Origin: Yponomeuta sedellus
Lineage: Eukaryota > Arthropoda > Insecta > Lepidoptera > Yponomeutidae
Direction: 5' to 3'
DNA: 64,000 nucleotides
NCBI GenBank assembly: GCA_934045075.1
Contig: OW203722.1
Coordinates: forward strand, 23,096,879 to 23,160,878
Under the pieces are notes generated by a model. That model had not been told where the DNA came from, made no database searches, and worked only from the letters and a program-made list of their open reading frames with translations. Of this stretch, positions 1 through 15,196 are shown in pieces (the first letter of the stretch is position 1; every line of letters starts with the position of its first letter). The translations under genes and the position numbers were made by a program.

Positions 1-177
1 CACCAACATCTCCTCGGTCATAACTCGGTAGAGCAGCCAGCTTTTTCAAATATTCCTTGTACAAAGGCGGCAAGGCGTGAGTGACGTGATCGGTCGACCA
101 TCCGCCATAAGTCCGGCGATAGTAAGTGGAGAGAATAGCGGCTTGAAACAAAGGCTCTGACACAAAGACTGGAAACA
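1..177 (-). CDS. Possible partial host exon, unknown protein
   Basis: The minus strand is open for 59 codons up to the window edge. The translation has a protein-like composition: a Tyr/Arg/Gly/Trp-rich middle (residues TYYRRTYGGWS) followed by LPPLYKEYLKKLAALP. The stretch is more GC-rich than the DNA just beyond it. A possible splice acceptor (CCTTAG) lies next to 177 on the minus strand, but the frame stays open past it, so the boundary is uncertain. I do not recognise the protein. It could instead be a fragment of a mobile element. It is the only non-transposon coding candidate I see. Confidence 0.35.
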
Positions 178-385
178 CTAAGGCTACTTGGTACGATTTT
201 AACACATTTTTTTAAATAAAAATAAACCAGACTGGTTGAAATTTGTATATAAAAGAAGAGTCTTGGATAGAATATTTGGACCGTTTTATGCAGAAAGATT
301 CCAAACCTTATAAAATACCTCTCGAGAAAAATTCTTATATTTGTATAAAAATGCGTATATAGAACACATAAAGTGCCACCCAGAC

Positions 386-495
386 TGAGGCCTTTTGTGT
401 ACTAATCTAGCACGGCTGCCTCCAGAGGGGAATCAAACCCACGGCCTTAGTTTCGGTAGTCAAGCGTTTTAACCGCTAGGCTGTCGAGGCAGCCA
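386..495 (-). repeat. tRNA-headed SINE (family B), head fragment
   Basis: On the minus strand this reads as a tRNA-like head with an A-box-like segment (CAGCCTAGCGG) and a B-box-like segment (GGTTTGATTCC). The same head type recurs at 29010-29200, 30205-30385 and 41874-42075. A family A tail in the opposite orientation follows directly. Confidence 0.6.
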
Positions 496-504
496 ACATA
501 ATAT

Positions 505-676
505 TAGTAAACTGTGAAGGAAAACATCGTGAGAAAACTTCCGTGTCTGGAGTGTTTAAATACCTCAGCGCTAGAAATTGCAAATCCGCGGTGGGCACGC
601 ATGGTAGTTAAGCCCATATTCTCTCTCTGAGAGAAGGCCTGTGCCCCGCAGTGGGATGTTTTAGGCTAAATAAAAA
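505..676 (+). repeat. SINE family A, 3' part
   Basis: Shares the recurring order 'AACATCGTGAG...GTGTCTGGAG...CCTCAGCGCT...GGGCACGC...GAGAGAAGGCCTGTGCCC' with copies at 2770, 12095, 18980, 23930 and, on the minus strand, 40607. It ends in an A-rich tail. No tRNA head is attached in this orientation. Confidence 0.75.
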
Positions 677-683
677 ATGTCAG

Positions 684-2769
684 TTTTCTACATATATTAA
701 GTCAAGTAAAGCTCAAAGTTTCAGTACGAAAGCGAACTACACTGCAAATGAAAAGTACATCGCAAAAGCGCTGTAGTTGTAGCGAGCAGCAATTATTAAA
801 AAAAGCAACTAACAGCACTTTAAGCAAATCACCGCTTCACGAAAACCCACTCCTTCATGAAAGCATAAAACACTACCTTCTTGCAATAAAACTTGGGCCA
901 TTTATGCAAATCCCGAGTAATTCACAGACAGTAACCGAATTAAACGATGTGCTCGCTAAAGCTGGTCACCCTTTCTATTTCGGTCTTCAGAGCATTCTTA
1001 TTGTAAAGGCATAGAGTCGAATTCAGATTGCCCTTGTAAAGGTCGACGCGCTAGGGTGTACGAGCTCTGTGCTCAGACAAAATGGTCGCCTAATTAGAAG
1101 GTGGACGCTGAAGCAACTGTTAAGATTCAATTTAGCCCAATGCACTCCCGACTAGTCTGGTCCTCTACTCTCCACCTTTTCTCATAAATTTCGCACGACT
1201 TTGAACCTTGTAAGACATATACCAACTGAATATTGCCTTCATATTATCTTTATAATAAGAATACTCTAATCCCTATTGTTAACTTTCGTATTGTACTGCA
1301 TGTAAATTACACACATTTACTTTGAGTAATAAGGCCGCTAATGTACTGCACTATGTTAATTGTTTATTATATAAACAATAGCCGGGTTCAAACATCGGCT
1401 GGGGGAAAAAAACCGTCCAGTTCTGGGATATTTATATGATTGTGATGTCGTTGTTTCTGGTTCCCAGTACACAGGGTATCCTAGTGCGATGTATATTCCT
1501 GTATGTAAATGTTATGTTGTGTTATATTCTACTTACCTATGATGATGGCTACATGTCAAAAGATGTCAACGTCAGATTTAAAATACTTAGAGACTAATGT
1601 ACGTTTAAAAGGTATACCTCAATTGGTATATTTTTATGTAGTTTCTGAACAACTTCAGTCACTGTTATGTAAAACGAAGTCGCCACCCAGTAGCAGGGAA
1701 GATATGAAAGATCGACGAAACTAGTTTTGTGACAAAATTCTTCTTGAATAAGCTTATCCCGGGTCAGTTATTAACTTAACTTTTGCGAGTGCTGGATATG
1801 GCAACTCGAACTCTGGCGGTTATAAACTTAAGACATTACGAAGGGAACCGACAAGATTGGCAAGAGACGAGGAGGTTGGCATGAAAATATAGGGCTTGTA
1901 TAGGAATTAAAGGAGGGTTCGGCAACTAAATCGTTTAAAAGGGGGGACAATTTAAATGGGACAGTAAAATAAAAAACAAAACCGTAAGTCGGTGGTAGAT
2001 ATAGGCGATAGGTACCTGCGTGATAGTCAGTTTGACACGAGGTCGGCAACTCAGAGCTCCTGGGCCGTCTAGGTGGCCGGAAATTTGATATCACGAAACA
2101 GACACAATACACAAGTATTGTGTCTCAATACGAAAGTACTGTTCTCGTAGATAACACAATAAACAGGAAGAATCCGGCACTTTCTTCTCACTCTTTAGGT
2201 TAGGTTGACTGTTTTCAACAGCGTACAAGACGAAGTGTATCACACACGCTTTGGCGGCGCCCTCTACCGGTCGGACAGTCCAAGGGTCAGAAAGAAAGGG
2301 ATATGAGAGCGCGAAAACAGATAAATAAATTATAGTAAACTATTAAGTCCTTATAAAGATTAAACAGGGCTAAATTAATATTCTGGGTAGCTATGTCGTA
2401 ACATATATTAAACTTTCGCGACTTGTACACAAGGAATATTTTCGGGGCTTAATTTTAATGGGGATGTGGTTTTAAATTGTCGCAAACGTGGGATCCGGTC
2501 ATCAGAATGTGTTCGAGTGGAAAAAGTCGCATGGCTTATCGTTCGACATTGTCAGTGTAGTGTGTCGCAACCCTAATAGTGCTTTGTGATGGCTGGTTGA
2601 GGGTAGTCTGAAACCTCATCAGCCGAAGATGCGAACGGGTGCCAGCCATCAGTCTTTTCGTGACCACGATGACTGTAATCGAAAGTCGTCGAAACGTCGA
2701 GGTAAAATAGCAATAAATTACAACGCGATTAAGCGCCGAAAATATTCCTATAGATATGTCGTAGATGCT
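684..2769. other. Mostly unassigned AT-rich DNA
   Basis: No gene recognised; the short open frames here have no protein-like features. There is a LINE-like 3' end at about 1331-1370 (AATAAGGCCGCTAATGTACT). A family B SINE fragment lies at 1383-1520, with the B box GGTTCAAACAT and the conserved 'CACAGGGTATCCTAGTG' core. A 9-bp-stem hairpin lies at 2101-2124 (GACACAATA / TATTGTGTC). Confidence 0.5.
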
Positions 2770-2905
2770 AACCGCGAAGGAACATACGCGAGGAAACCTG
2801 AGTGTCTGAGGTGTTCAACAGGCTCAGCGCTTGAAAATGCGAATTCTGCTGATAATTAAGTCCATCTGTTTCTAAGAGAAGGCCTGTGTCCTGCACTGTG
2901 AAGTA
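2770..2905 (+). repeat. SINE family A, 3' part
   Basis: A diverged copy of the family A tail: GAGGAAACCTGAGTGTCTGAG, then GCTCAGCGCTTG, then GAGAAGGCCTGTGTCC. Confidence 0.65.
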
Positions 2906-2964
2906 GTTATATAATCAGAAGCTAGACACAAATGTCTGAAATATAGCACATTAATGTGCAGTTA

Positions 2965-3215
2965 CTTTTTTGTGCCTTTGGCCATAAAGGAATTAGGGCG
3001 TCGCCTGAGGAACCGTGGCATGGACTGTCGCTCCGGGGCATACTTGATGCAGCCCTCGCTGTGCAGCTGGGTAGCGCTGCAAGCGTTATGGGAACCTTTG
3101 GCTCGGGTATGGCTCGGGGTGGTTTGCTCGACAGTTAATTTTAGTTTGTGTTTTTGCGTGCATTTATATATTATTATTTTTTCTGACATATTTTTGTGCT
3201 TATCAGAAGTAGTGA
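2965..3215 (+). repeat. Dispersed repeat shared with 32730-32958
   Basis: The core from 3090 (GTTATGGGAACCTTTGGCTC, then TTTGCTCGACAGTT, then TTTTTGCGTGCAT) is repeated in inverted orientation near 32830-32958. The 5' part has a GC-rich open frame that looks like the 3' end of a retrotransposon ORF. I cannot name the family. Confidence 0.55.
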
Positions 3216-3336
3216 TAATCCCTTTTTCTTGTAAAATCTCCACCACATACTATTCTCATTCAGCGTGGAGTCTTAAGGAATCGTTTTTTCCTTTCAAATA
3301 AGGCTGATATTGCTTATAACTAGTTCTTTTGTTCGT

Positions 3337-3569
3337 TATCAACCCTTGTATGTCCCCACTGCTGGGGCACGGGTCTCTTCCTGCATCGCAGGAAGGTTAG
3401 GCCATACTCCACCACGGGGGCCAAGTCCGGGTTGGTGGAGGATTGTAAGACATTGGCGGGCCTTACTGTCAGAAGTTATCAAGCCGCCCATAAGGACTCT
3501 GACATGGCTTAACGACTGCCATTATATGACAGCCAGCACCAACGGCTTAACGTGCCTTGCGAAGCACGG
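3337..3569 (-). repeat. 5S-like SINE, head-less copy
   Basis: Carries the body and tail of the 5S-like family (GGGGCACGGGTCTCTTCCTGCATCGCAGGAAGG; CCACCACGGGGGCCAAGTCC). It stops at GAAGCACGGA, before the 5S-like head seen in the 14034-14396 copy. The reverse tail TATCAACCCTTGTATG is at its left end. Confidence 0.75.
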
Positions 3570-3837
3570 AATATAAATAAACATCTTTTGACGATTCAGC
3601 CAGCTTATTTTTTCAGCGTTTCGTGATCTACTCAACATTATGGACGTAGCATGATAGTTTTATGTGATAGTGCACCACAGCAGTGCTTCTCTGATGCGCA
3701 GAATTCGCGGCAGCGTCAACAGTCTCCTGAATTTAATTTAAAATAGGACTGGCAGCCCTATTCTGAGGCACTGGATCTCAGACCATGCAAAATAAAATAA
3801 TAAAATGTGCAGTTGGACTGGCCAAGTCAAATGTTTG

Positions 3838-3995
3838 AACACAGAAATGTGGGCAAAAATCGTCACTGACAGGTTGCCGTGTGACGACCTGACCAAATAT
3901 TTACTGGGGTGGGAGGAGTGGAAATCTGAAGGTCTTTGCCTAGCAGTCACTGACATGGCTAATTTAAGAAATATATGTGATACTAACACTATGGA
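3838..3995 (+). repeat. Decayed LINE 3' coding end
   Basis: Reads WAKIVTDRLPCDD and EEWKSEGLCLAVTDMA, clearly related to the better copy at 13374-13586. The middle portion is deleted. A relic only. Confidence 0.55.
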
Positions 3996-4589
3996 CTTGT
4001 TCCGAAAAATACAGCTGTATTCGCGCGAAGCATTATGGTTGCGACCCGTCGAGTGATGGCCTTGAAATTAAACAAAAGGTCATTACGGATAAAATTCTAC
4101 AGGTTATTCCAATCATCTTGCTTTGAAAAAATATCAAAATGTGTTAAACGACGCAGACAGCTAGACGAAGCATTTTTATCATACGAAGCTTTACCCAGGT
4201 TTCACAAAAGTGAACGCAGAGTGAAATGAAGTGCCACTACTATACAATCACAATTTTTTGTTAATTACTATGATTTACCATGTAATGATTCTTGATGAAG
4301 CGATAGAGATCTGTCAGGATCGTAGCTCGTGGCAGACCTTAATCTCCGTCTATCTATATAGTTTTTAGGAATGCCTATCTGCAGCAGAACCTGGGACTTT
4401 GTTTTTTTATAAGGTGCTTCCAAAAAAAATCACGTAAAAATCTTATAATGATAGGATATTACATTATATATATTAGTTTTTATTTCTGATTATAAATCCA
4501 TAGTTTTGTTAGTAGGTGCACACAACTTAGATCTATTATAAGTACTTGGAGACATTACTATTTACGCATTTACATTGATTACATTAACA

Positions 4590-5672
4590 ATACTAGAACA
4601 TACATGTTACATTTGCTACTAAGTACTCCACCGTAGTACACGAAAGCGCTTATTTACGACCTCATTACAGTGCATCCGTGATTCGTGTCCGTCAGTGGAC
4701 TCTTGAATGTTCCGTACGTTTTCAGGCAGCCCCATTCCTGTTCCAATATGCCAGAGTACCCTCCACGCGTCTGCTTTGTCTAGCTTTGACGGAATGCATA
4801 ATGGCAGAGTGCAGGGTCGTGTGTGCAATTACAGAATTTGCGACGATCTCTCCGGACCAGCCGGAGCGTGGAGCGCCGGCTTCACCCAATTAGGCGTGTG
4901 GTGAGTGCAGAAAGTTTGAACAAATAGAGTTTTCTACACAGAGAAACTCATGTCGGTTTCCCGAAGGAATAGGCAGAGACCTTGGTAGGATGTGGCTGAC
5001 CGATATTGAAGGAACAGCTATCACGTTTTGAGTTGTTTGAATAACACAGTATATATATATATTTCTGAAATGCAATTCCTGAATTCTGAATTCAGGAAAT
5101 GCAACCACAGAAAAACTGAAATAAATTTTTACATGCTTTACAAAGCCAAATCTCGAAATGGTTTTCGAATTAGAGCTCCATACAATTTTGAAATGTTGTC
5201 AATTATTGTATTATCCGCAAGAACACCGTGGCAGGTATAGATGATGACAATTTTTCAATTCCGGTCATTTTTTGAGGGTATTTGAAGATGTGCAACGTCA
5301 GCGTCACCTGTCAGGTGTGTCCGTCCAAGGTCAGATGGCGCTGACACTCTCTTTATGCTAACATCAAACGAGCGGTGTCGTCGCCATCGTCAGTATCCCT
5401 AGAATGGCCGAACTGTAAGCAGGATAACAATAAACGAGAGACTTACGTGAGATCGAGTTTGACTCTAGTATTAAAGTTAAAGTATATATATATATCTCTC
5501 ACGTACAGTTCGGCCATTCTAGGGATACTGACGATGGCCACGACACCGCTCGTTTGATGTTAGCATAAAGAGAGTGTCAGCGCCATCTGACCTTGGACGG
5601 ACACACCTGACAGGTGACGCTGACGTTGCACATCTTCAAATATTAAAATTTCATAAAAATCAACAAAAATGG

Positions 5673-5712
<40 letters not shown>

Positions 5713-5832
5713 ACTACGGTGGAGTACTTAGTAGCAAATGTAACATGTATGTTCTAGTATCGTATATATATATATATATTTTATTCCCCAATAAAGGCCA
5801 TTTTTGTTGATTTTTATGAAATTTGAATATTA
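4590..5832. repeat. Nested foldback cluster
   Basis: Three inverted-repeat systems are stacked here. 4590-4641 is the reverse complement of 5709-5760. 5281-5416 is the near-perfect reverse complement of 5504-5640. 5638-5676 pairs with 5793-5832. The spacers carry (TA)n runs at about 5484-5495, 5675-5708 and 5763-5779. A smaller palindrome (CCTGAATTC/GAATTCAGG) lies at 5076-5100. This probably reflects foldback or MITE-type insertions; no ORF of interest is inside. Confidence 0.85.
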
Positions 5833-5839
5833 GGAGTTG

Positions 5840-6322
5840 TCATCGTCAATTCGAACTTTTAATGAAGGAAAAGTATAGAATTCGCGAAAAAATATCGCTG
5901 TACCGAACTAAAATATATCTTTATAAATATAAAATATGGTTTTGCTCTATCTTTCATCTACAAATTCCGATCGCTCAACTGTTATAGCCAATACTAGCAT
6001 CTTACATTTGACTTCTTATTAGCAAAGAACATTTTATGACTTGAAATCACCGTTGCCGTGTTTGCAACTTGAAATATCCCCACAAACATATTAAAGTGTG
6101 GTAATAAAATAAACAGACGCATATGCTTTTAACACACCAATAAACATAAACGTTAGTCGTTAGCTATTATGACAACGGCGGTAAAGCCGAAGCCAAGAAT
6201 AGCCTTCTCGATACAAAATAAAATAACGGAACGCTTCAGCCATAGACAAACTACGCAAAGACGGTGCGTCGAACAAAATTCCGCTCAAAAGTGAGGCGAC
6301 ACGCTGACATTCACGTTACGTG
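5840..6322. other. No recognised content
   Basis: AT-rich DNA with no ORF, tRNA or known repeat that I can identify. Confidence 0.4.
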
Positions 6323-6732
6323 TGTGCCTAAGAGCGATGGTACCGGACTGCTTCCAAATCCAGAGGTCGTGAGCTTGAATCCCGGCATGTACCTTGGTTA
6401 AGAAACAACAGGCGCAGTCACGGGCAGATGGGTGACCGTCCCGCGCCTATCGCTAGTGGCATTTTTTCCGAGCGCTTCCGTGCTTTGTAAGGCACGTTAA
6501 ACCGTTGGTGCCGGTTATCTTGTAATGGCAGTCATTAAGTCATGTCAGAGGCCTTATGGGCGGCTTGATAACTTCTGACAATAAGGCCCGCCACTGTCTT
6601 ACAATCCTCCACCAACGCGGACTTGGCCCCCGTGGTGGAGTATGGCCTAACCTTCCTGCGATGCAGGAAGAGACCCATGCCCCAGCAGTGGGGACATAAA
6701 AGGGTCGATAACGATAACGAAAGTTTACTTTA
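6323..6732 (+). repeat. 5S-like SINE, long copy beside the microsatellite
   Basis: From the left there is a tRNA-like B box (TTGAATCCCGG), then a 5S-like segment (TTAAGAAACAACAGGCGCAGTC...GATGGGTGACC), then the family body, ending in GGGGACATAAAAGGGTCGATAACGATAACG. The tetranucleotide tract starts within about 20 bp of this tail, which suggests that the tract grew from the SINE tail. Confidence 0.75.
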
Positions 6733-10502
<3,770 letters not shown>

Positions 10503-11719
10503 TTTAAGTGGATTGTAGTAGTTCACGTTCGCCACATTTGCATTAATCGTGCAACACAGACAACCGTTTGAGCTGACCATCCGAATCTCGAACTGCTTTT
10601 CTACAGTATAGTAATTCTACGGTTTCAACGTTTAATGCATCCCAATACGTCGTTACGGGGCAACAATGCCGACCGTTTTTGCAGCAATTGCCTACGTTTA
10701 ATGGGACATTTACGGAATAACCGAAACACATCCGTTTTCACGAGAAAATTTCCGCTTTAAAATTACAAAAGGTTTTGGATTAAATGTGCTGCACCGGATT
10801 ATGTTGCGGGCAAAGGTTTTTAATGGTATTTACAGCTAATGGCTGGTGTCAAATGTGTGTTTCTATAGTGAAGGTAATAGGGCTCATTCTTCCATTGAAA
10901 ATAATGTGTTTATTTAAAATAAGGATGTTTGTTACTTAATCACGTGATACCGGCTGAACTGAGTTACATAAATCTCAGCATACAGATAGACAAAGATCTG
11001 AATTGACACAGATAATACTTTATAACTCAATAATGCGTTCACGTGAGATACATTTTTATTGTTACCGTAACCCTTCTTCAAGCTCAACTTCAAATCTGTA
11101 TCTATCGCGTTGCCATGGTAACAAGAGTCGTGTATATGGCATCTGCAGCGGTACGAAGTTCGCTAGGACTGCTAGTTTTGTCCGATGTTTTCTTCCGCCG
11201 TCAGTGAACTAAATTAGTAATGCCATCTCGTAGGTGGCTGCCAAAACTTACTGACGCCTTCTGTCATCGGTTTACATTTTGTAGGCTAGGCGGCCCGCCG
11301 AGACCGCAATCCCGGCACGCAGAAAGACAGAACTTTATTATTCCAAAAGTTACTACTTCACCCCCCCGGGTGGACAATAAAAACATTGCCGTTAATATTT
11401 ATTCCGGCGAGAGTGACATCGGGAATGGAAAATCATAAATAATTTAGGCAAAGTTCGCCGTGGGGACGGCGCGGGTCATTAGAAAAAGTTTTAGTGGCCA
11501 TTACAGTGTGTTTTATTTTGCTGTCGTGGTCAGATTGGGCAGGGCTGTCACGTGCCGCGGGGAGTTCTTGATGTGGAATGATTTGTTTCATGTCAAAACA
11601 AGGATCGAGGAAAAAGTGGGACGGAAGCAAAAAAAAGCCCGAAAATCTCATACGCGACGATAGCAAGTTGAGGAAAATATAACTGTTAAATGGATATTTT
11701 TTTAGCTTATTTTACTCAT
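10503..11719. other. Unassigned, with CpG-richer islands
   Basis: No gene or repeat family recognised. Segments around 10560-10700 and 11440-11640 are more GC-rich. 11496-11519 carries a GGCCATTA...TTTTATTT motif that recurs at 19367 and 20163. Confidence 0.4.
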
Positions 11720-12020
11720 CATCATAGGCCTTTGCGTCCATCACGGACGATTCAAACAGTGCATAAGGACACAGGACTTGACACTTTTTTGAGTGACTGA
11801 AAAGTCCAATTCGAGAGCGGCAGCCCCTGCCGCATGTAGGACATATAAAGAGAAGGTCCGGAGCCGGGTCATTTCGGAATTGGTGCCTCCTGGTTCTCTT
11901 GTCCGCCAGTGCCGAGCACCATACTTCGTCGCAGGTCTTGCGGCCCTCCCGAACCTTTGCTCTCCAGGCTTCTCTGTCCACAACGAGTTCCTCCCAGCTG
12001 TCGTGGACGATTCCAAATGA
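11720..12020 (-). repeat. Non-LTR retrotransposon 3' coding end
   Basis: The minus strand encodes DREAWRAKVREGRKTCDEVW followed by a C2H2-like tail (CPTCGRGCRSRIGLFSHSKKC). This combination is typical of the C-terminus of LINE ORF2 proteins downstream of the reverse transcriptase. No reverse transcriptase motifs remain. A near-identical copy lies at 26975-27355. Confidence 0.75.
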
Positions 12021-12094
12021 TTTTACTATATTATTATATAATCGTGATTCATTATTTTACTATAGATATTATATTCACTGAGACTGAGACTATT

Positions 12095-12262
12095 CACTGT
12101 GAAGAAAAACGCCGTGAGGAAACTTGAGTGTCTGGGTTGTTTAACTATCAGCGCTTAAAATTGCTAATCTGTGGTGGGTTAAGCCTTCTCTCGGAAAGAG
12201 AGAGAGTATCCGTTTCTGTGGTAAGGCCTGTATCCTACTGTGTGAAGTACGTATGTAGGCTA
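12095..12262 (+). repeat. SINE family A, 3' part
   Basis: AAACGCCGTGAGGAAACTTGAGTGTCTGG, then CAGCGCTTAAAATTGC, then AAGGCCTGTATCCTACTGTG. Diverged, without a head. Confidence 0.65.
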
Positions 12263-12530
12263 AACAAAACATATATTTAGTAACATTTTTGCAAAGTTAT
12301 AGACTTTTTTGTCTTTATGTGTGTCTGCTTGCATTAAGTTAAAATACTCAAGTTTTCGACATCGTAGACCTATGAAAAAAGTGCTCTACAAAGACATTAT
12401 TAATATACCTACAAATTTGTGCGGTACCCTAAGTGTGTGAGTCCTTTTAACACCTGGCCAATATTTTATTTTCATAATTGAACTAATGTAAATGATTTTT
12501 GAACTAAAACTTTCGTGTACCTCACATTAT

Positions 12531-12614
12531 TTGATTTTTGACCCGACTAATTTACTAGGCTTTTTATCGGAAAAGTAACAAAAAACCTAGTAAGTTGATT
12601 CGGTCAAAAATCAA
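12531..12614. repeat. Small foldback (imperfect inverted repeat)
   Basis: 12531-12567 (TTGATTTTTGACC...ACTAGGCTTTTT) is the imperfect reverse complement of about 12580-12614 (AAAAACCTAGT...GGTCAAAAATCAA). A short MITE-like relic. Confidence 0.65.
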
Positions 12615-12644
12615 GTAAAATTTAGATGATTTTTTTTAATTACT

Positions 12645-13025
12645 CGTAGCTCCGGCTGAGTGATCTTAAACGATCATGAAGGTTAAGCAACATATGACGC
12701 CTTCAGTGCATGGTTAGGTGACCATCTATGACTTACGCTAGTGGCATTTTCCCGAGCGAATCCGTGCTTCGCAAGGCATGTTAAGCAGTTGCTTCCAGCT
12801 GTCGTCGATAGATGACAGTCTTTAAGCCAAGTCGGAGGCCTTAGAGCGGTTTGAGAACTTCTGACAGTAAGATCAGCCACTAGTCTTGCAAGCCTCCACA
12901 AATCCAGACTTGGCCCCCGTGGTAGAGTTTGTCCTATACGAAGGTATAGGTATACGGGTCTTTTCCTTGAGGAAGCTCAGGGAAAAGACCCGTTCCCCTC
13001 AATAGGGACATAATGGGTTGATGAT
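12645..13025 (+). repeat. 5S-like SINE, second subfamily
   Basis: Starts with a 5S-like stretch (GGTTAAGCAAC...GTGCATGG). It continues with the family body (AGTGGCATTTTCCCGAGCG, GGCCCCCGTGGTAGAGT) and ends GGGACATAATGGGTTGATGATG. The tail differs from the first subfamily (GAGGAAGCTCAGGGAAAAG instead of TGCATCGCAGG), as in the 20824 copy. Confidence 0.7.
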
Positions 13026-13373
13026 GATGACGATGTTTTTTTCTATACTTCCGCATTGCACAACCCTAAATATTATGCTCATCGTAAATTTACCGCCATA
13101 AGTGGCGCAGGCCGCTAATACAATGAGAAATAACCCCATAAATATACAGGCCGAATGCGTATTGTAACTTTCACAACATCTATTGTAACTTTTTTGTAGT
13201 CTGTAGTTTTATATTTATGTACATTTTGTGTATGTCTATTAAATTATATAAAAAAATATCTTGTTTAATATTATTTATTTACACCCGTCTTTTAGCTTTT
13301 TTTTTTAGAAGTTGTTTTTAGTTTTTTTCTGGAAGAAATTACTTTTAGTAAAAAATTCCGCCTTGGGGGCCAT

Positions 13374-13586
13374 CTAAGTCGTATGGGCCCAGAGAGGTGG
13401 GCAAAAATCGTCACTGACTGGGTTCCGCGCGACGGATATCGCAAACGTGGCCGACCCAAGCGGAGATGGCAGGACCACCTCACGACCTTTTTGCCGGGCT
13501 GGCAGGAGGTTGCCACGAACAGGGAGGAGTGGAAGGCAAATGGGGAGGCCTTTGCCTACCAGTGTGACACAAACAAGGATACATAA
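13374..13586 (+). repeat. Non-LTR retrotransposon 3' coding end
   Basis: Encodes a basic block (RKRGRPKRRWQDHL) and WKANGEAFAYQC before a stop. The basic GRPxRRW block is typical of the C-terminal tail of LINE ORF2 proteins. It is truncated: no polymerase or endonuclease part is present. A LINE-like 3' end (AATAAGGCCGCCAATTGTAC) follows at 13593. Confidence 0.7.
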
Positions 13587-13670
13587 AAGAAAAATAAGGC
13601 CGCCAATTGTACTTCACTATGTTATTGTTTGAGTCTCTTATTTAATTACACCAGGAATTAAATATATATA

Positions 13671-13940
13671 CAATAAAAAACATTCCTTAGTCGCCTTTTA
13701 CGACACCCGCGGGAAGAATTTGGGTTGGTGCTATTCTCTAGGCCGACACCACACAGCATAAGGCTAAGGGACACAAACCGGGGTAGGGCAGCAGCACCCC
13801 CTGCAGTACAATTCCGATCCCCAACCCGCATGCACAGCGTGGGGATTATAGGCATTACCCCCCAATGATGGCACAACCTTGCGCTATGGCGCTGATTAGG
13901 GGAGGACTATGTCTAGCAGTGGACTAATATAGCCTGAAGA
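13671..13940 (+). repeat. RTE-like LINE 3' UTR with GAA tail
   Basis: Contains TTAGTCGCCTTTTACGACACCC and CTAGGCCGACACCACACAGC, and ends TATGTCTAGCAGTGGACTA followed by GAAGAAGAAGAA. The same unit lies reversed at 37149-37405, and the terminal part recurs at 38917 and 39372. This tail type is what points to Lepidoptera. Confidence 0.75.
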
Positions 13941-14033
13941 AGAAGAAGAAAGAATATTCTATCTACCTATCTGGTCAATTAAGAGTCTTCTGAATCGGTC
14001 AAATTACGGAGTAAGTTCATATGCGAAACAATT

Positions 14034-14396
14034 CGTTATCAACCCTTAAATGTCCCCACTGCTGGGGCACGGGTCTCTTCCTGCATCGCAGGAAGGTTAG
14101 GCCATACTCCACCACGGGGGCCAAGTCCGGGTTGGTGGAGGATTGTAAGACAGTGGCGGGCCTTACTGTCAGAAGTTCTCAAGCCGCCCATAAGGCCTCT
14201 GACATGGCTTAACGACTGCCATTATATGACAGCCGGCACCAACGGCTTAACGTGCCTTGCGAAGCACGGAAGCGCTCGGAAAAATGCCACTAGCGGTAGT
14301 CACGGGACGCTCACCCATCCCGTACCTGACCGCGCCTGTTGTTGCTTAACCAAGTGATTGATTCCAATCACCCGGTTCGCCTAGGCCACGAGCGCT
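14034..14396 (-). repeat. 5S-like SINE, most complete copy
   Basis: Read on the minus strand: a tRNA-like start (GAGCGCTCGTGGCCTAGGCG), a 5S-like section (TTAAGCAACAACAGGCGCGG, GGTACGGGATGGGTGA), the body, and the tail ending in the complement of TATCAACCC. The order of TTAAGCA, GGCGCGGT, GTAC and GATGGG matches the internal promoter half of animal 5S rRNA. Confidence 0.8.
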
Positions 14397-14502
14397 TGCG
14401 AAACAATTATCAACAATTAATGACATAATTCGTGGTCTCATGATATATCCTAGTGTTTATTATTATTAACTCTTAACTGCACAAAAGGTAGTATACGAAA
14501 GG

Positions 14503-14985
14503 TGAAATTTCGAACCTCTTTACACTATTCTCTGTATTACGTACAGGCAGCGACATCTGGCTGAAGTAATTTGCATCACTTGCAGCCCCGAGTACCAACT
14601 TTGCAATTAGGTTTTTACATCGGAATGATATCGCTGTACCCACATGATTATATTCTTTTTAATGCACTAACCCGTGCCAAGGACAATTTCAAAAACCTAT
14701 TTAGAGGCTAAAAATTCCACTCGTGCCGGGATTCGGACCCGCGACCTCTGGCTATCCGTGTCAGCGCTCTTTCCAACTGAATACAGAGATTGCAATATTC
14801 TCTGAGGTTCGAAATTTCACTGATGCCGATGAGTCGCCAATTAGCTCAATTGGAAAGAGCGCTGGCACGGATAGTCAGAGGTCGCGGGTTCGAATCCCGG
14901 CATAGGTGGAAGTTTTAGCCTGTAAATAGGTTTTTAAAATTGTCCTTAGCACGAGTTAGTGCATTAAAAAGAATATATACACTTC
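14503..14985. repeat. tRNA-SINE inverted dimer, rearranged
   Basis: Contains a minus-strand tRNA-like unit (GGGATTCGGACCCGCGACC at about 14730) and a plus-strand unit (GCTCAATTGGAAAGAGCGC...GGTTCGAATCCCGG, 14836-14904) facing head to head. They are flanked by AAAAACCTATTTAGAGGC and GCCTGTAAATAGGTTTTT. The left side carries the extended family sequence (GGCAGCGACATCTGGCTGAAG; CACTAACCCGTGCCAAGG). Confidence 0.8.
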
Positions 14986-15196
14986 TCACCGTCACAGCGT
15001 ATAGACAGCCAGGTGGTATGAGCGAGAGGCAAATAGTCAGTCATCCCATGACTTTCTTTAATGAACAGTGTTTCTGTGTGTCCTAGTTTGAGACCATGAC
15101 AAGTAATAAATAATAATAACAATTTATTTATTAATAAGTAATAGGCATACCTACATGATAAGATACTTATTCTACTTAAACTAGTGTTTAATTATA

